A program made the position numbers and the translations under genes. Shown piece by piece: positions 5,475-5,672 of a DNA stretch of 5,672 nt. The DNA lies in NCBI GenBank assembly GCA_011605715.1, contig JAAOZO010000128.1, positions 1 through 5,672 on the forward strand, in the 5' to 3' direction. The stretch is from Nitrososphaerota archaeon. GTDB lineage: Archaea > Thermoproteota > EX4484-205 > JAAOZO01. The first letter of the stretch is position 1. Every line of letters starts with the position of its first letter. A model generated the notes under the pieces. The model did not search any database and was not told the DNA's origin. It worked only from the letters and a program-made list of their open reading frames with translations.

Positions 5475-5672
5475 TTATGCGTCAAAAATTTCAACTTCTG
5501 GCTTTTGGTCGAATACTTTAGCTAAAAGAATTTTTTTATCTCCTATAATTTTCCATTCTCCTTCGTAAATCTTTTCAGAAGAGACTACCAATAAATCTTT
5601 TTCTAAATTGTACGTCATAACAAAATAGGGTGTTTCCTTAAAACAGAAAGAGGAATTAACTTTTGGCTCATA
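5475..5672 (-). CDS. Unrecognised protein, C-terminal 65 residues (truncated by window edge)
   Basis: An open minus-strand frame enters from the right edge and ends in TAA at 5477-5475, 12 bases before the primase-like ATG. The visible 65 residues include FCFKETPYFVMTYNLEKDLL, EKIYEGEWKIIGDKKILL and end AKVFDQKPEVEIFDA. The pattern of short hydrophobic strands separated by charged turns suggests a mainly beta C-terminal region, with no membrane segment and a single cysteine. I cannot assign a family. The reading is uninterrupted, codon use resembles the neighbours, and the spacing to the next gene is operon-like, so it is very likely a real gene co-transcribed with the primase-like gene. Confidence 0.7.
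   Translation of the reverse strand, partial: YEPKVNSSFCFKETPYFVMTYNLEKDLLVVSSEKIYEGEWKIIGDKKILLAKVFDQKPEVEIFDA

Noticed and set aside
1..5672. CRISPR arrays, insertion sequences, tRNA or rRNA genes
   Set aside because: No regularly spaced repeats, terminal inverted repeats with transposase, cloverleaf signatures or rRNA-like segments were visible, and the non-coding gaps are too short for most of these.

Overview
The window reads as archaeal chromosome. Supporting this are a pyruvoyl-dependent arginine decarboxylase, an archaeal-type DUF89 protein, a dolichol/phytol-kinase-like membrane protein, a protein of the archaeo-eukaryotic primase superfamily, AT-rich DNA, and start codons lying about 25-32 bases downstream of TATA-like boxes without convincing Shine-Dalgarno sequences (leaderless or short-leader transcripts). 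The phylum cannot be fixed from this sequence. A pyruvoyl-type decarboxylase argues against the Crenarchaeota, which are known to use an AdoMetDC-derived arginine decarboxylase, but leaves many euryarchaeal and TACK/Bathyarchaeia-like lineages open.

Layout: (i) bases 1-146, minus strand, the N-terminal 48 residues of a phosphoribosyltransferase-like protein running off the left edge; (ii) 228-410, plus strand, a small serine-rich hypothetical ORF divergent from it; (iii) 480-1930, plus strand, pyruvoyl-dependent arginine decarboxylase followed after 2 bases by a DUF89 metal-dependent phosphatase-like protein, almost certainly one transcript; (iv) 2015-2710, plus strand, a polyprenol/phytol kinase-like membrane protein with its own well-formed promoter; (v) 2779-4530, plus strand, a full-length adenine deaminase homologue; (vi) 4551-5462, minus strand, a compact primase-like protein, convergent with (v) and separated from it by a perfect inverted repeat; (vii) 5475-5672, minus strand, the C-terminal 65 residues of an unrecognised protein directly upstream of the primase-like gene.

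The most striking observation is that the adenine deaminase homologue keeps the family's full length, N-terminal sheet, barrel landmarks and C-terminal domain, yet has lost essentially every metal-binding and catalytic motif (HxH, DPHE, the bridging Glu, two barrel His, the TDD, and the C-terminal HDSH). It looks like an intact pseudoenzyme, not a decayed gene. Second, the primase-like protein has the complete catalytic triad of the superfamily but no zinc-binding cysteines, so it is unlikely to be the ordinary replicative PriS. Third, the DUF89 protein has Gln where I expect the family's conserved Lys in the KGQ(A/G)N motif.

Functionally the genes touch polyamine synthesis (agmatine from arginine), metabolite repair, lipid or glycosylation-carrier phosphorylation, purine/nucleotide-related chemistry and nucleic-acid synthesis. 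Only the decarboxylase-DUF89 pair and the right-hand minus-strand pair are tightly enough spaced to suggest a working relationship. There is no mobile element, CRISPR array or RNA gene that I can see, and no gene-free stretch longer than about 85 bases.
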